The notes beneath the pieces are model-generated. The model was not told the DNA's origin and made no database searches. It worked only from the letters and a program-made list of their open reading frames with translations. Shown one piece after another: positions 17,739 through 25,662 of a DNA stretch of 64,000 nucleotides. The position numbers and the translations under genes were made by a program. Within the stretch, counting starts at the first letter, position 1. Each line of letters opens with the position of its first letter. Source of the DNA: Ensifer adhaerens (GTDB lineage Bacteria; Pseudomonadota; Alphaproteobacteria; Rhizobiales; Rhizobiaceae); the NCBI RefSeq assembly GCF_001270265.1, contig NZ_LGAP01000027.1, positions 1-64,000 of the forward strand. Reading direction: 5' to 3'.

Positions 17739-19259
17739 TCAGGCGGCGACGATGTTCTGCTCGGCGCGCGCCTGGAGCGCCTTCCTATCGATCTTGCCTG
17801 TCTTGCCGTGGGGAAGCTCGGTTTCGAAGTAAATCGTCCGCGGCACTTTGAAGTCTGCCAATTTCTGCTCAAGGAAGGCGATGAGATCGTCAGCCGCCAA
17901 ACTCGCGTTGGCGCGCAGGACGACAAACGCAATTGGAACTTCTCCAAAGATGCGGTCCGCGATTCCAACGACCGCAGTGTCCTGCACAGCCGGATGGCTC
18001 ACGATGGTTTTTTCGACCTCTGCCGGAGAGATGTTGTGGCCGCCGCGGATGATGATGTCCTTGATCCGCCCCACAATGTAATAGAACCCATCCTTGTCAC
18101 GCATTACGAGGTCACCGGTGCGAAATAGGCCGTCTTTCAACGTTGCTGCGGTCAGTTGTTCGTCCTTCGCGTAGCGTTTGACGGTCGCTGCTCCGCGTAC
18201 GAACGCCTCGCCCGGTTCGTCCGGTCCGCAGTCGTAACCATCCGCGTTCAATATTTTCACAGTTGCTCCAGGCGCAGCTTTGCCAATGGCGCCAGGTGGC
18301 AGCGCAGCGGGGTCATCGTGGTAACGACCAAAAACCGGCGTGACTTCAGTCAACGCGTAGTAGTTCTGCAACGGTTTTCCGAACTTGGCGACGAACCGCG
18401 CCGCCACTTCGTCAGGCAGAGGCGCGCCCGAGCAAACCAAGAGGCGGGTCGCGGAAAGATCGAATGTCAGGTCACGTTGTTCACAATACTCCATCATCAT
18501 GGAGAACATCGTCGGCACGCCGTGGTAAACGCTCACGGCATAACGTCCAAAGGCCTCGAGGACGTCACGAGGATGGAAGCGGCGCAGGAGGACAACAGTC
18601 CCTCCCGCCGCCAGCGCCGTAGCCGATGCCGTAGAAAGGCCGAAGAGATAGCCTAGCGGCAATGCGACGAGCGTCGTGTCCGACTCTCCGATACCCCACA
18701 TCGTCGCAAGTGAAGCCGCCACATCGATCTGGGCCCGCTGATCGAGTACCACCGCTTTCTGATTTCCGGTGGTTCCGGACGAGTAGGTGATGATGAAATC
18801 GTCGTCCAAATCGATGTTTGCATGCGGCTCCTCGCCCTCGGAGGGTGCTGCGAGCAGCTCGGATACATGCAAGAGTTTCTCGGCGGGCACGGCTTGCCTC
18901 GCTGTTTCCTCCACATGGTCGTCGAAGAAGAGAACCTTGGCGTCGCTGTGCTTGAAATTGTAGCCCACCTCTGCGGCGGTGAGATTGGGATTGACCGGGA
19001 CGAACACAGAGCCGGTCTTTGAAGCAGCGTAATAGCAGAACAAGTGTTCCGGATGGTTTTGCCCGTAGACGGCAAACACATCTCCTTTGCCTATGCCCAG
19101 CGATTTGAGGCGGCGGATGACCTGTTCAATTCGCTGCAGCAGCGTTGCATAAGTTATCGCGTCCCCTTCGTAGACGATCGCGACCTTGTCCATGCGGTTC
19201 TGTGCTGCGGCGGCGAGTGCATTGAAGACCGACGTTGATGTTGGCCGATGGTGTTCCAT
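17739..19259 (-). CDS. AMP-forming acyl-CoA ligase
   Basis: An ANL-superfamily ligase (506 aa) that converts a carboxylate, ATP and CoA to acyl-CoA, AMP and pyrophosphate. The P-loop is FIITYSSGTTGNQKAVV (about residue 150), followed by a YHGVPTMF segment, the adenylate-binding YYALTEVTP, the hinge GRIKDIIIRGGHNISPAEVE, and the C-terminal catalytic lysine in GKTGKIDRKAL (about residue 489). Specificity resembles malonyl/short-chain or fatty-acid-type ligases, but the pocket cannot be read safely. It is co-transcribed with the amidase and a deacetylase-like hydrolase. AMP made here could be recycled by the adenylate kinase at 36442-37020, which shares the regulon. Confidence 0.92.
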   Translation of the reverse strand: MEHHRPTSTSVFNALAAAAQNRMDKVAIVYEGDAITYATLLQRIEQVIRRLKSLGIGKGDVFAVYGQNHPEHLFCYYAASKTGSVFVPVNPNLTAAEVGYNFKHSDAKVLFFDDHVEETARQAVPAEKLLHVSELLAAPSEGEEPHANIDLDDDFIITYSSGTTGNQKAVVLDQRAQIDVAASLATMWGIGESDTTLVALPLGYLFGLSTASATALAAGGTVVLLRRFHPRDVLEAFGRYAVSVYHGVPTMFSMMMEYCEQRDLTFDLSATRLLVCSGAPLPDEVAARFVAKFGKPLQNYYALTEVTPVFGRYHDDPAALPPGAIGKAAPGATVKILNADGYDCGPDEPGEAFVRGAATVKRYAKDEQLTAATLKDGLFRTGDLVMRDKDGFYYIVGRIKDIIIRGGHNISPAEVEKTIVSHPAVQDTAVVGIADRIFGEVPIAFVVLRANASLAADDLIAFLEQKLADFKVPRTIYFETELPHGKTGKIDRKALQARAEQNIVAA

Positions 19260-19281
19260 GAAAATCTTCCTGCTCAGGCGA

Positions 19282-20145
19282 CTAAGGGTTTGAAAAGTTC
19301 GCCAGCCCGGCTTCCGATCCGATCAGGCTGAGGGATCGCTTGCGCGCTTCCTCGGCCACGGTTCGGAAGACAACGCCCGGCGTTGCACGCATATGGTCGA
19401 TCAGACGAGACAACATCTCGATCCTGGGTCCACGTCCAATGACTTGCGGATGCATCGTCAAGGTGAAAACACCGTCGCCCAACGAATGGCAAAAATCGAA
19501 CTCGTCTTTCCAAAGCCCGAAGACTTCGCCGGGGGTCCTGAGGCCAAGGTACATAGGCTTATTGAGGAAGGCGAAGTGCGGAAAATCGTCCAATTCCCAG
19601 GCGACGGGAATTTCAATCACGTTGCTGGGCGTTCCAGGCTGGTAGTGATCCTCTGTCGCATCGTAGCCCTTCCGCGCGCGGTAAGGTCGGTAGTCGTCGG
19701 CCATCATGCTTGAATCGTAGAGGATGCCTCGTTCCTCGAGCAGTGATATTGAATCCGGCGTCAGATCCCAGGCAGGCGATCTGTAGCCTTGGGGAGAAAA
19801 CTCGTTCCCCAGTACCGCCCGCAGTTTCTCAATGGATCGATCCAGCAGGCGCTCTTCTTCGTCGCGCGAGAGGCCCACCGGCGTCTCGTGACAATATCCG
19901 TGGAGCGCGATCTCGTGTCCTGCCTCTTGTATCGCGACAGCCTGCGATGGAAAGGCTCCCGCAGTGTGGGCTGGAACGAAAAACGTCGCGCTCACCTGCT
20001 TTGTCTTCAGAAGATCCAAAACCCGCGGCAACCCAACGAGCGCGCCATACTCGCCGCGGGAAAGCGGAGTGGCGCTTGTCTGCCGCATTGTGCTGATCCA
20101 CAGCGAGACCGCATCAAAATCGAAGGTGAGACAGACCGTCGTCAT
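19282..20145 (-). CDS. Polysaccharide-deacetylase-family hydrolase (PuuE/imidase-like)
   Basis: A NodB-fold metal hydrolase (287 aa) that cleaves a C-N bond. The first motif TFDFDA carries the metal/base Asp near residue 8. HGYCHETP supplies the HxxxH metal ligands. YRSPAWDLTPDSISLLEERG and the late TLTMHPQVIG histidine complete the motifs. The version without a secretion signal and with LVGLPRVLDLLKTKQVSATFFVP is typical of the cytoplasmic PuuE / HpPgdA / cyclic-imidase group rather than chitin deacetylases. The ATG at 20145 fits the homology start; the long frame from 20499 overlaps the promoter. It is first in the operon with ligase and amidase, behind operator D1. Confidence 0.87.
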   Translation of the reverse strand: MTTVCLTFDFDAVSLWISTMRQTSATPLSRGEYGALVGLPRVLDLLKTKQVSATFFVPAHTAGAFPSQAVAIQEAGHEIALHGYCHETPVGLSRDEEERLLDRSIEKLRAVLGNEFSPQGYRSPAWDLTPDSISLLEERGILYDSSMMADDYRPYRARKGYDATEDHYQPGTPSNVIEIPVAWELDDFPHFAFLNKPMYLGLRTPGEVFGLWKDEFDFCHSLGDGVFTLTMHPQVIGRGPRIEMLSRLIDHMRATPGVVFRTVAEEARKRSLSLIGSEAGLANFSNP

Positions 20146-20211
20146 CGTTCCGTTCTTGGCTCCTCGAACTTTCCAAACCCGTTGGAGGGCACGGCCCGTA
20201 ACGCAGATAGA

Positions 20212-20244
20212 TACTAATGCGTACGGCTGACGTGCGATTACGTA
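20212..20244. promoter_or_regulatory. Island operator pair D1 (deacetylase-ligase-amidase operon)
   Basis: TACTAATGCGTA at 20212-20223 is the exact reverse complement of the site at 39560-39571. A weaker copy with the CGTA half, TGCGATTACGTA, starts 21 bp later at 20233. The strong site is 67 bp upstream of the deacetylase-like start. Confidence 0.7.
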
Positions 20245-20302
20245 TGTGTAGCGAGGTTGGCTTGGGTTTGCAAGCTTTCGCGTGCTCGACGTGGCATTTA
20301 CA

Positions 20303-20335
20303 TTCCATTTAGTACTCTCTAAATACCATTCGGTA
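20303..20335. promoter_or_regulatory. Island operator pair D2 (dehydrogenase promoter)
   Basis: TTCCATTTAGTA at 20303-20314 and TACCATTCGGTA at 20324-20335 start 21 bp apart. The second fits the consensus fully and is symmetric as ATACCATTCGGTAT. The pair lies 65-100 bp upstream of the GTG start at 20401. Confidence 0.75.
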
Positions 20336-20400
20336 TGGAGCGTCTGCGGAATCCGACGCCGATCTGTTCGGATCCGCCCAAATTGTGGAGGTTGGGAGCA

Positions 20401-21450
20401 GTGAGGAATTACACGATCGCGGTCATTCCGGGCGATGGCATCGGCAAGGAAGTGGTGGAAGGCGCACTTATCCCCATTCGTGCCGTCGCCTCGAAACACG
20501 GGGCCCGCTTAATCGAGACGACTTTCGATTGGAGTTGTGAGACTTACCTGCGCTCCGGACGAATGATGCCCGAGGACGGTATTGAAACGCTTCGCGGCTT
20601 CGACGCAATCCTTCTTGGCGCGGTCGGCTGGCCGAAAACGGTGCCGGACAACATATCTCTTCACGGCCTGCTTCTCCCCATCCGAAAGCAGTTCGACCTC
20701 TACGCGAACATTCGTCCGCACCGGCTGCTGCCAGGGATATCCGGCCCGCTGGTGAAATCCAACTTCGACATCCTTTGCATCCGTGAAAACACCGAGGGCG
20801 AGTATTCCGGGGCCGGCGGCCGAGTTCATGTCGGCACCCCACAAGAAGTCGCAGTCGAGACCGCGATCTTCACCCGGCATTCGATTGAGCGAATCCTCCG
20901 ATACGGTTTCGAGCAGGCGCGCCGCCGGCGCGGAAAGCTCGCTTCCACGACAAAGTCCAACGCTCAGAAATTCACCATGGTTCTATGGGACGAAATCACC
21001 GAAGAACTGGCGGCAGAATACTCGGATGTCGAAGTCACGCGCTACCATATCGACGCTTTGTCGGCGCGGATGATCACTCACCCGGAGAGCCTTGACGTGA
21101 TCGTTGCCTCGAATCTCTTCGGGGACATCCTCACCGATATCGGCGCGGCCATCCAAGGAGGGCTTGGCTTTGCGGCCTCTGCCAACATCAATCCTCGAGG
21201 CGGTGTCCCGTCGATGTTCGAACCGGTCCACGGCTCGGCACCTGATATTGCCGGCAGTGGCGCAGCAAATCCCATTGCTACGATCTGGAGCGGATCGATG
21301 ATGCTTGAGCATTTGGGAGAGCGCGAAGCAGCGACGGAATTGGTGGCCGCCGTCTCTCGGGTGACGACCGACACCTCCCTCCTCACGCCAGACTGCGGTG
21401 GAACCGCAAAGACGCTCGCTCTCGGACAACGAATTGCCGACAGGATCTAA
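20401..21450 (+). CDS. Isopropylmalate/tartrate dehydrogenase-like enzyme
   Basis: A beta-decarboxylating NAD(P)-dependent dehydrogenase (349 aa) acting on a 2-hydroxy acid with a 3-carboxylate. It shows VIPGDGIGKEVV at the N-terminus, the substrate-binding YANIRPHRLLPG and RENTEGEYSGAGGR loop, the metal-binding ASNLFGDILTDIGA, and the nucleotide loop EPVHGSAPDIAGSGAANP. The RENTEGEYSG loop is nearer to tartrate/D-malate dehydrogenases than to true LeuB. The GTG at 20401 has GGAGGTTGGGAG upstream and fits the family start. It is divergent from the deacetylase-like gene and has its own operator pair D2. The product would be a 2-keto acid with loss of CO2. Confidence 0.9.
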   Translation: MRNYTIAVIPGDGIGKEVVEGALIPIRAVASKHGARLIETTFDWSCETYLRSGRMMPEDGIETLRGFDAILLGAVGWPKTVPDNISLHGLLLPIRKQFDLYANIRPHRLLPGISGPLVKSNFDILCIRENTEGEYSGAGGRVHVGTPQEVAVETAIFTRHSIERILRYGFEQARRRRGKLASTTKSNAQKFTMVLWDEITEELAAEYSDVEVTRYHIDALSARMITHPESLDVIVASNLFGDILTDIGAAIQGGLGFAASANINPRGGVPSMFEPVHGSAPDIAGSGAANPIATIWSGSMMLEHLGEREAATELVAAVSRVTTDTSLLTPDCGGTAKTLALGQRIADRI

Positions 21451-21468
21451 CGCGGCGTCCAAGATCCG

Positions 21469-21496
21469 GCTGCACGGGCACCTCCGCCCGTGCAGC
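21469..21496. terminator. Bidirectional hairpin terminator
   Basis: An 11-bp perfect stem, GCTGCACGGGC / GCCCGTGCAGC, with a 6-base loop. It lies between the convergent dehydrogenase and RidA genes and is followed by ATTT on the plus strand. Confidence 0.7.
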
Positions 21497-21511
21497 ATTT
21501 CCGCGTGTCCG

Positions 21512-21898
21512 TCACGGAACCACTGCGATCACCTCCACTTCCGCATGGAGGCGCTGGTCGTATAAGCCCGCCTGAACCATAACGCTGGCCGGGGGGCACT
21601 CCTGGTTATAATAGCGGGCTCTGACTTTTTTGATGGTCTTCAGCAGTTCAGGGGAGAATTCCCTGACATAACACGTGGTCCGCGCCACATGCTCGAAACC
21701 GAGACCCGCTTCAGCCAGGGTCCGCTTGAGCCCCTCGAACATGGCCACGATCTGATCTTCGACGGAGGTCGTGACGGGTTCGCCGGCAGGATCAAGCCCG
21801 CAATGGCCCCCGGACACAAAAAAGCCGTTGCCTTTGATGACCACGCCTTGCGAGAGGCCGGGCCATTTGGCCTCGGGCGGGTTAACTGCGGTTAACAT
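21512..21898 (-). CDS. RidA-family enamine/imine deaminase-like protein
   Basis: A small RidA/YjgF-type protein (128 aa), a trimer that hydrolyses reactive enamines and imines produced by amino-acid and amine metabolism. The fold is visible as GVVIKGNGFFVSGGHCGLDPAG, then DQIVAMFEGLKRTLAEAG, and the CPPASVMVQAGLYDQRLHAEVEVIAVV end. The catalytic arginine of RidA (usually R105 in a R[SV]-type motif) is not clearly present; the corresponding region reads CPPASVMVQ. The ATG at 21898, with GGAAGG upstream, was chosen over the longer frame. It fits beside the amine-oxidising enzymes and has operator pair E1 upstream. Confidence 0.88.
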   Translation of the reverse strand: MLTAVNPPEAKWPGLSQGVVIKGNGFFVSGGHCGLDPAGEPVTTSVEDQIVAMFEGLKRTLAEAGLGFEHVARTTCYVREFSPELLKTIKKVRARYYNQECPPASVMVQAGLYDQRLHAEVEVIAVVP

Positions 21899-21963
21899 CT
21901 CTTTTTCCTTCCATAACCTTGCTCTGAGGGGACGCGGCTCCGCCTGTGCTCGTCGCCACAGCG

Positions 21964-21996
21964 TACCAATAGCGCCTTTTTGCGTACCTGTAAGTA
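21964..21996. promoter_or_regulatory. Island operator pair E1 (RidA promoter)
   Basis: TACCAATAGCGC at 21964 (good left half only) and TACCTGTAAGTA at 21985-21996 (full consensus, within TGCGTACCTGTAAGTATGCA) start 21 bp apart, 66-98 bp from the RidA start. Confidence 0.7.
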
Positions 21997-22065
21997 TGCA
22001 GGCCGTCAATTACGCCAAAATTATCTCATCACGTATCGCTGAGAATTTTTTCGGATTGTCATTTG

Positions 22066-22098
22066 TACTCTTGAGTATGTAATTGGTGTTATCTAGTA
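22066..22098. promoter_or_regulatory. Island operator pair E2 (lyase-like gene promoter)
   Basis: TACTCTTGAGTA at 22066-22077 is a perfect palindrome. TGTTATCTAGTA, with one good half, starts 21 bp later at 22087. Together with E1 these sites account for most of the 333-bp divergent spacer 21899-22231, which holds no other recognised feature. Confidence 0.75.
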
Positions 22099-22231
22099 TG
22101 CCGTCAAATGGATCGGACGCCGTGGCGGCTGATTCCCGTTGGAACGCGGCTCTCTTCTTAGACCCGTGGGCCTCGGGCACGACCACTTAGGCGCACCGGA
22201 TCCTCACACACATTCGGCACTCGGGGGCTAT

Positions 22232-23047
22232 ATGACCAAGGGCACACCATCGCATTGGGTTACCGGCGTGAGCGAGATCACGACGCAGGATATCTTCATT
22301 CGCGGGTATGCGATGAGCGAACTCGTCGGGGCGGTGCCCTTTTCCGCGATCACATACCTTTTGATTAGAGGCGAGCTTCCAACGCCGGGACAGTCGCGGA
22401 TGATGGACGTTATCCTCTCATCGATCCTCGACTATGGCCTGCAGAAATCCGGTACTCTAGCCGCCCGCGCCGTGGTTTCGGTTAATCCGTCAATGACCGC
22501 GGGGTTGAGTGCCGCCGTCCTTGCCGCTGGCCAGCACGCGCTCTCTCCTGAGGACACCGGACGCTTCATCGCGACCACGTTCGCCGCGTGGAAGGAAAGC
22601 GGTCGGTCAATGGATGAAGCGGCAGCGGTCCTCGTCCAAGATCTCCGCGCGGCGATGCGTCGCGTTCCCGGTTTCGGCCACCAGGTTTTCAGGCACGTCG
22701 ATCCGCGGGCGGAGCGTCTCAAGTCAATCGCCAAGGCCGAGGGCGTTTGGGGCGAGGCCAACGAGTGGTACGAAGCTGTGCATCGTGCGTTCCAACTGGC
22801 CAGCAACAAACCGGACCTTGTCTTGAACGACGTCGGAATGCTTGCCGCGATCATGGTGCAGATGGGTTTCACGCCTGAAGAAATGTGCGGTTTGGCGATA
22901 TTGTCTACCGTTCCGGGCCTGATTTCTCATATCTCCGAAGAAATGCAATCGGGCATCCGAAATCGCCTGGTCCCGGACAGTCATGTTGAATATGCGAGCC
23001 CCCGCCGTGACTTGGCAAACGACCTTGTCGACGCTGGCTGGCAATGA
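22232..23047 (+). CDS. Citryl-CoA lyase-like (short citrate synthase family) protein
   Basis: A 271-aa citrate-synthase-fold protein of the short type often named citryl-CoA lyase. These enzymes are expected to make or break a C-C bond between an acetyl-CoA-like unit and a keto acid. The N-terminus MTKGTPSHWVTGVSEI and FIRGYAMSELVG are characteristic. GFGHQVFRHVDPRAERL carries the histidine that matches the second catalytic His of citrate synthase, and VLNDVGMLAAIMVQMGF and GLISHISEE follow. The ATG at 22232 has GGGGG four bases upstream; the 31 extra codons of the longer frame overlap the promoter. It precedes the MaoC-ETF operon, with its own operator E2. Confidence 0.83.
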   Translation: MTKGTPSHWVTGVSEITTQDIFIRGYAMSELVGAVPFSAITYLLIRGELPTPGQSRMMDVILSSILDYGLQKSGTLAARAVVSVNPSMTAGLSAAVLAAGQHALSPEDTGRFIATTFAAWKESGRSMDEAAAVLVQDLRAAMRRVPGFGHQVFRHVDPRAERLKSIAKAEGVWGEANEWYEAVHRAFQLASNKPDLVLNDVGMLAAIMVQMGFTPEEMCGLAILSTVPGLISHISEEMQSGIRNRLVPDSHVEYASPRRDLANDLVDAGWQ

Positions 23048-23110
23048 GCGGATTGACGAAGACAAACGCGATCCACGCGCCCGCATGCAGACTGCTCGCT
23101 TGACACTACG

Positions 23111-23143
23111 AACTCGCTAGTAGAAAATGCATTCCAATGAGTA
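23111..23143. promoter_or_regulatory. Island operator pair F (MaoC-ETF operon)
   Basis: AACTCGCTAGTA at 23111 and TTCCAATGAGTA at 23132-23143 start 21 bp apart, 76-108 bp upstream of the MaoC start, in the gap after the lyase-like gene. Confidence 0.7.
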
Positions 23144-23218
23144 TGTAAAACTGAGCGTCGCGGTGAATGCAGCGCCCCAAGAGACAAGCGCCCGCCGAGG
23201 CGCACAAGGAGGATTTTA

Positions 23219-23707
23219 ATGGACGCTACGAACAAACTGGAGGCGCTGGCTGTCGGTTCCAATGCCATGTTCTTCGACGATTTCGAGGTTGGTCAGGAAT
23301 GGGTGACGCCGCGGCGTACAATCACTGAAACCGATATTGTCATGTTCGCTGCGCTCACGGGCGACCACAACCCGGTGCACACAGACGAAATCTACGCCCA
23401 GGCAACGCCCTTCGGTGCTCGTATTCTGCATGGTCCGGCCGTTTTCGCGATCATTACTGGCCTCGAGTTCCGCCTCGGGATCAAGGAAGGGACGGCAATC
23501 GCCTTCTTGGGCATGACTTGGGATCTCAAAGCTCCAGTGAAGATGGGGGATACGATCCACGTTTATCAACGCGTCGAAGAAGTCCGCCGTACCTCAAATC
23601 CCGCACGCGGGATCGTGAACTTCTGGCTCGAGGTTCGAAATCAACGTGGAGAAGTGTGTCAGCAGGGTGTCTGGAAAGTGATGTTCCACTCGCGGCCGGC
23701 TGCCTGA
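23219..23707 (+). CDS. MaoC-type (R)-specific enoyl-CoA hydratase-like protein
   Basis: A single hot-dog-domain hydratase (162 aa) that adds water to enoyl-CoA. The full hydratase-2 motif is present: FAALTGDHNPVHTDEIYAQ holds the catalytic Asp and His, and FGARILHGPAVFAIITG carries the CoA-contact Gly. The ATG at 23219 has AAGGAGGA just upstream. It is the first gene of an operon continuing with EtfB, EtfA and two FAD proteins. It therefore links CoA-ester chemistry with an amine or acyl-CoA dehydrogenation that uses ETF. Compared with the MaoC gene at 15436 this one has the canonical catalytic pair. Confidence 0.9.
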   Translation: MDATNKLEALAVGSNAMFFDDFEVGQEWVTPRRTITETDIVMFAALTGDHNPVHTDEIYAQATPFGARILHGPAVFAIITGLEFRLGIKEGTAIAFLGMTWDLKAPVKMGDTIHVYQRVEEVRRTSNPARGIVNFWLEVRNQRGEVCQQGVWKVMFHSRPAA

Positions 23708-23806
23708 TTGTCGAAATAACCGCCCATCGTAGAGCTGCGATTTCGGGAAGCTCGAACGACACGCCTCACGTGCGGGAACTGCCAGCGGTAGGAGCGCTGA
23801 ATTCGA

Positions 23807-24574
23807 ATGGATATCGTTGTATTGATCAAGAAGGTCCCTGATCCAAACCTCCCGGAGCAATTTGTATCAATCTCCGACGCTCAGGACGAAGTGGTCCTGC
23901 ACGCCTCGTCACAGTATTCGATCAACCTCTACGACTTGAACGCTGTCGAAGCGGCGATCGGCCTCAAAGAATCCGCCGGCGCGACGGTAACTGTCGTGAC
24001 CGCCGACGATGCTTCAGCGGATCAGTATCTTCGCCGCGCCTTGGCTATGGGCGCGGACAATGCAATCCGTGTCGAACTCGACGACAAGTCTCGCCGCGAC
24101 TCGTTCAAGACAGCGCAAGCACTCGTCTCCGCACTCAAGCAGAAGAGCATACCTTCACTGGTTATCGCGGGCCGTCAATCTTCGGACGAGGACGCCGGAT
24201 ACGTCCCGTACCTTGTAGCGCATGGCCTTGGCATTCCGGCTCTCGCTCCGATCGTGTCGATTAAATCGGCCAGCGAGCGAACCATCAACGTCGGCAAACT
24301 CGCGGATGCAAGCATTGACGAATATGAGCTCACCCTGCCTGCGATGCTGCTGGTCTCGAACGAAATCAACAAGCCTAGAACTCCCGGCCTGAAAGGCGTC
24401 ATGGCGGCGAAGAAGGCGACGATTGAAGTAGTCGCCTCCGAACCCGGCGGCGTTGCCGGCGTACCGTCCAAGTACTCGCCGAAGAAGGGACAGCGAGCCA
24501 TAGAGGCAACCAAGTTCATTGAAGGCAGCGACGAAGACAAGGCCGCGGCCCTCCTCGCAGCTCTCGATAAGTGA
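23807..24574 (+). CDS. Electron transfer flavoprotein beta subunit (dedicated type)
   Basis: The small ETF subunit (255 aa), which holds the AMP/FAD domain interface and accepts electrons from flavin dehydrogenases. MDIVVLIKKVPDPNLP, LNAVEAAIGLKESAGATVTVVTAD and YLRRALAMGADNAIRVE are typical. The sequence is clearly different from the housekeeping-like EtfB at 38742-39491, which begins [14 protein letters not shown]. It belongs to the divergent ETF group often found beside specific dehydrogenases. Nine bases separate it from etfA, and an operon with the MaoC gene before it and the FAD enzymes after it is likely. Confidence 0.93.
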   Translation: MDIVVLIKKVPDPNLPEQFVSISDAQDEVVLHASSQYSINLYDLNAVEAAIGLKESAGATVTVVTADDASADQYLRRALAMGADNAIRVELDDKSRRDSFKTAQALVSALKQKSIPSLVIAGRQSSDEDAGYVPYLVAHGLGIPALAPIVSIKSASERTINVGKLADASIDEYELTLPAMLLVSNEINKPRTPGLKGVMAAKKATIEVVASEPGGVAGVPSKYSPKKGQRAIEATKFIEGSDEDKAAALLAALDK

Positions 24575-24583
24575 GGCATCGAC

Positions 24584-25531
24584 ATGAAGAACGCCCTCTT
24601 CGTACTCCATAATTCCGCAGACACAAGGTCATCCGAATTTGCCACTCTCGCTGCTATTGCGACGTCGATCGGCAATGCAGGTTACTCCTCGGATCTCCTT
24701 ATCCTGGACACGACCGGTTCATCGAGTGTCAACGTCAAACACGGCAGCGCTTTTCGCAATGTAACTGCGGTTGCTCCGGACAAGGCCGTGGGCGATGGTG
24801 CCGATTACCTGGTCCACATTGTCGGTAAGGCAGCGTCCGCAGCTGTCTCGCTCGTCGTTGGTTTTGGAACGATTTCGAACAGAAACTGGGCACCCCAAGT
24901 CGCCGCATCCTTTTCGGCCGAGTTTGTGACCGCCTGCGAGCTTATCGAGGTCGCGGACAACGCGCTCCGCGTTACGGGGCCGGTGATGGGGGCTATGGTT
25001 CAGAAGACCCTGTCCCTGGGCGACCGAAACGCAGTCGTGCTGTACAGCGGCGAGAACCTCGCCGCACCTGAAGGCACTGACATCGTTGTTGAAGTCTCCC
25101 GGGAACCCGCAGAGCAAGGGGCTGTCCGCTTTGTCGCCTCCGAAGCCTTGCCAGATAGTGGCGGCATTCCTCTCCGCGGAGCGAGCAAGGTCATTTCGGG
25201 TGGACTGGGAATTGGCTCGGGTGAAAAGTGGCGGCTCATCGAGGAATTCGCAGCAAAGGTCAACGCTGCAGTCGGAGCGAGCCGCGCAGCCGTCGAAATG
25301 GGCTGGGTACCCTCTTCTCGTCAGGTGGGCTTCAGCGGGCAGAAAGTCAGCCCAGACGTGTATGTCGCAGTCGGCATTTCCGGTGCAGTGCATCATCTGG
25401 CAGGCATTGGAGGTGCCAAAAAGATCGTCGCGATCAACAAGGACCCCGAAGCCAGCATCTTCAAAATTGCTGATGTCGGAATCGTCGGCGACTACGAGCA
25501 GATCGTCGCGGCGGCCATGCGCAAGCTTTGA
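24584..25531 (+). CDS. Electron transfer flavoprotein alpha subunit (dedicated type)
   Basis: The large ETF subunit (315 aa). The C-terminal FAD-binding domain shows VISGGLGIGSGEKWRLIEEFA, then [41 protein letters not shown], and HLAGIGGAKKIVAINKDPEA, which is the ETF-alpha signature. It forms a heterodimer with the preceding EtfB and passes electrons to ETF-quinone oxidoreductase. Its immediate followers are the two FAD subunits at 25663-28295, the most likely electron donors. Length is normal. Confidence 0.94.
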   Translation: MKNALFVLHNSADTRSSEFATLAAIATSIGNAGYSSDLLILDTTGSSSVNVKHGSAFRNVTAVAPDKAVGDGADYLVHIVGKAASAAVSLVVGFGTISNRNWAPQVAASFSAEFVTACELIEVADNALRVTGPVMGAMVQKTLSLGDRNAVVLYSGENLAAPEGTDIVVEVSREPAEQGAVRFVASEALPDSGGIPLRGASKVISGGLGIGSGEKWRLIEEFAAKVNAAVGASRAAVEMGWVPSSRQVGFSGQKVSPDVYVAVGISGAVHHLAGIGGAKKIVAINKDPEASIFKIADVGIVGDYEQIVAAAMRKL

Positions 25532-25662
25532 CCGCAAATGCGCGCGAGGCGCGTTCTTCGGTATTCTTTCGGGCTGAGCATGTTCCTCGACGCTGCTCCG
25601 CCCGGAAGAGATAAACTAAACACGATCGGCTACCGCAGCGGGGTCGTAAGGGGTAATTGGAA

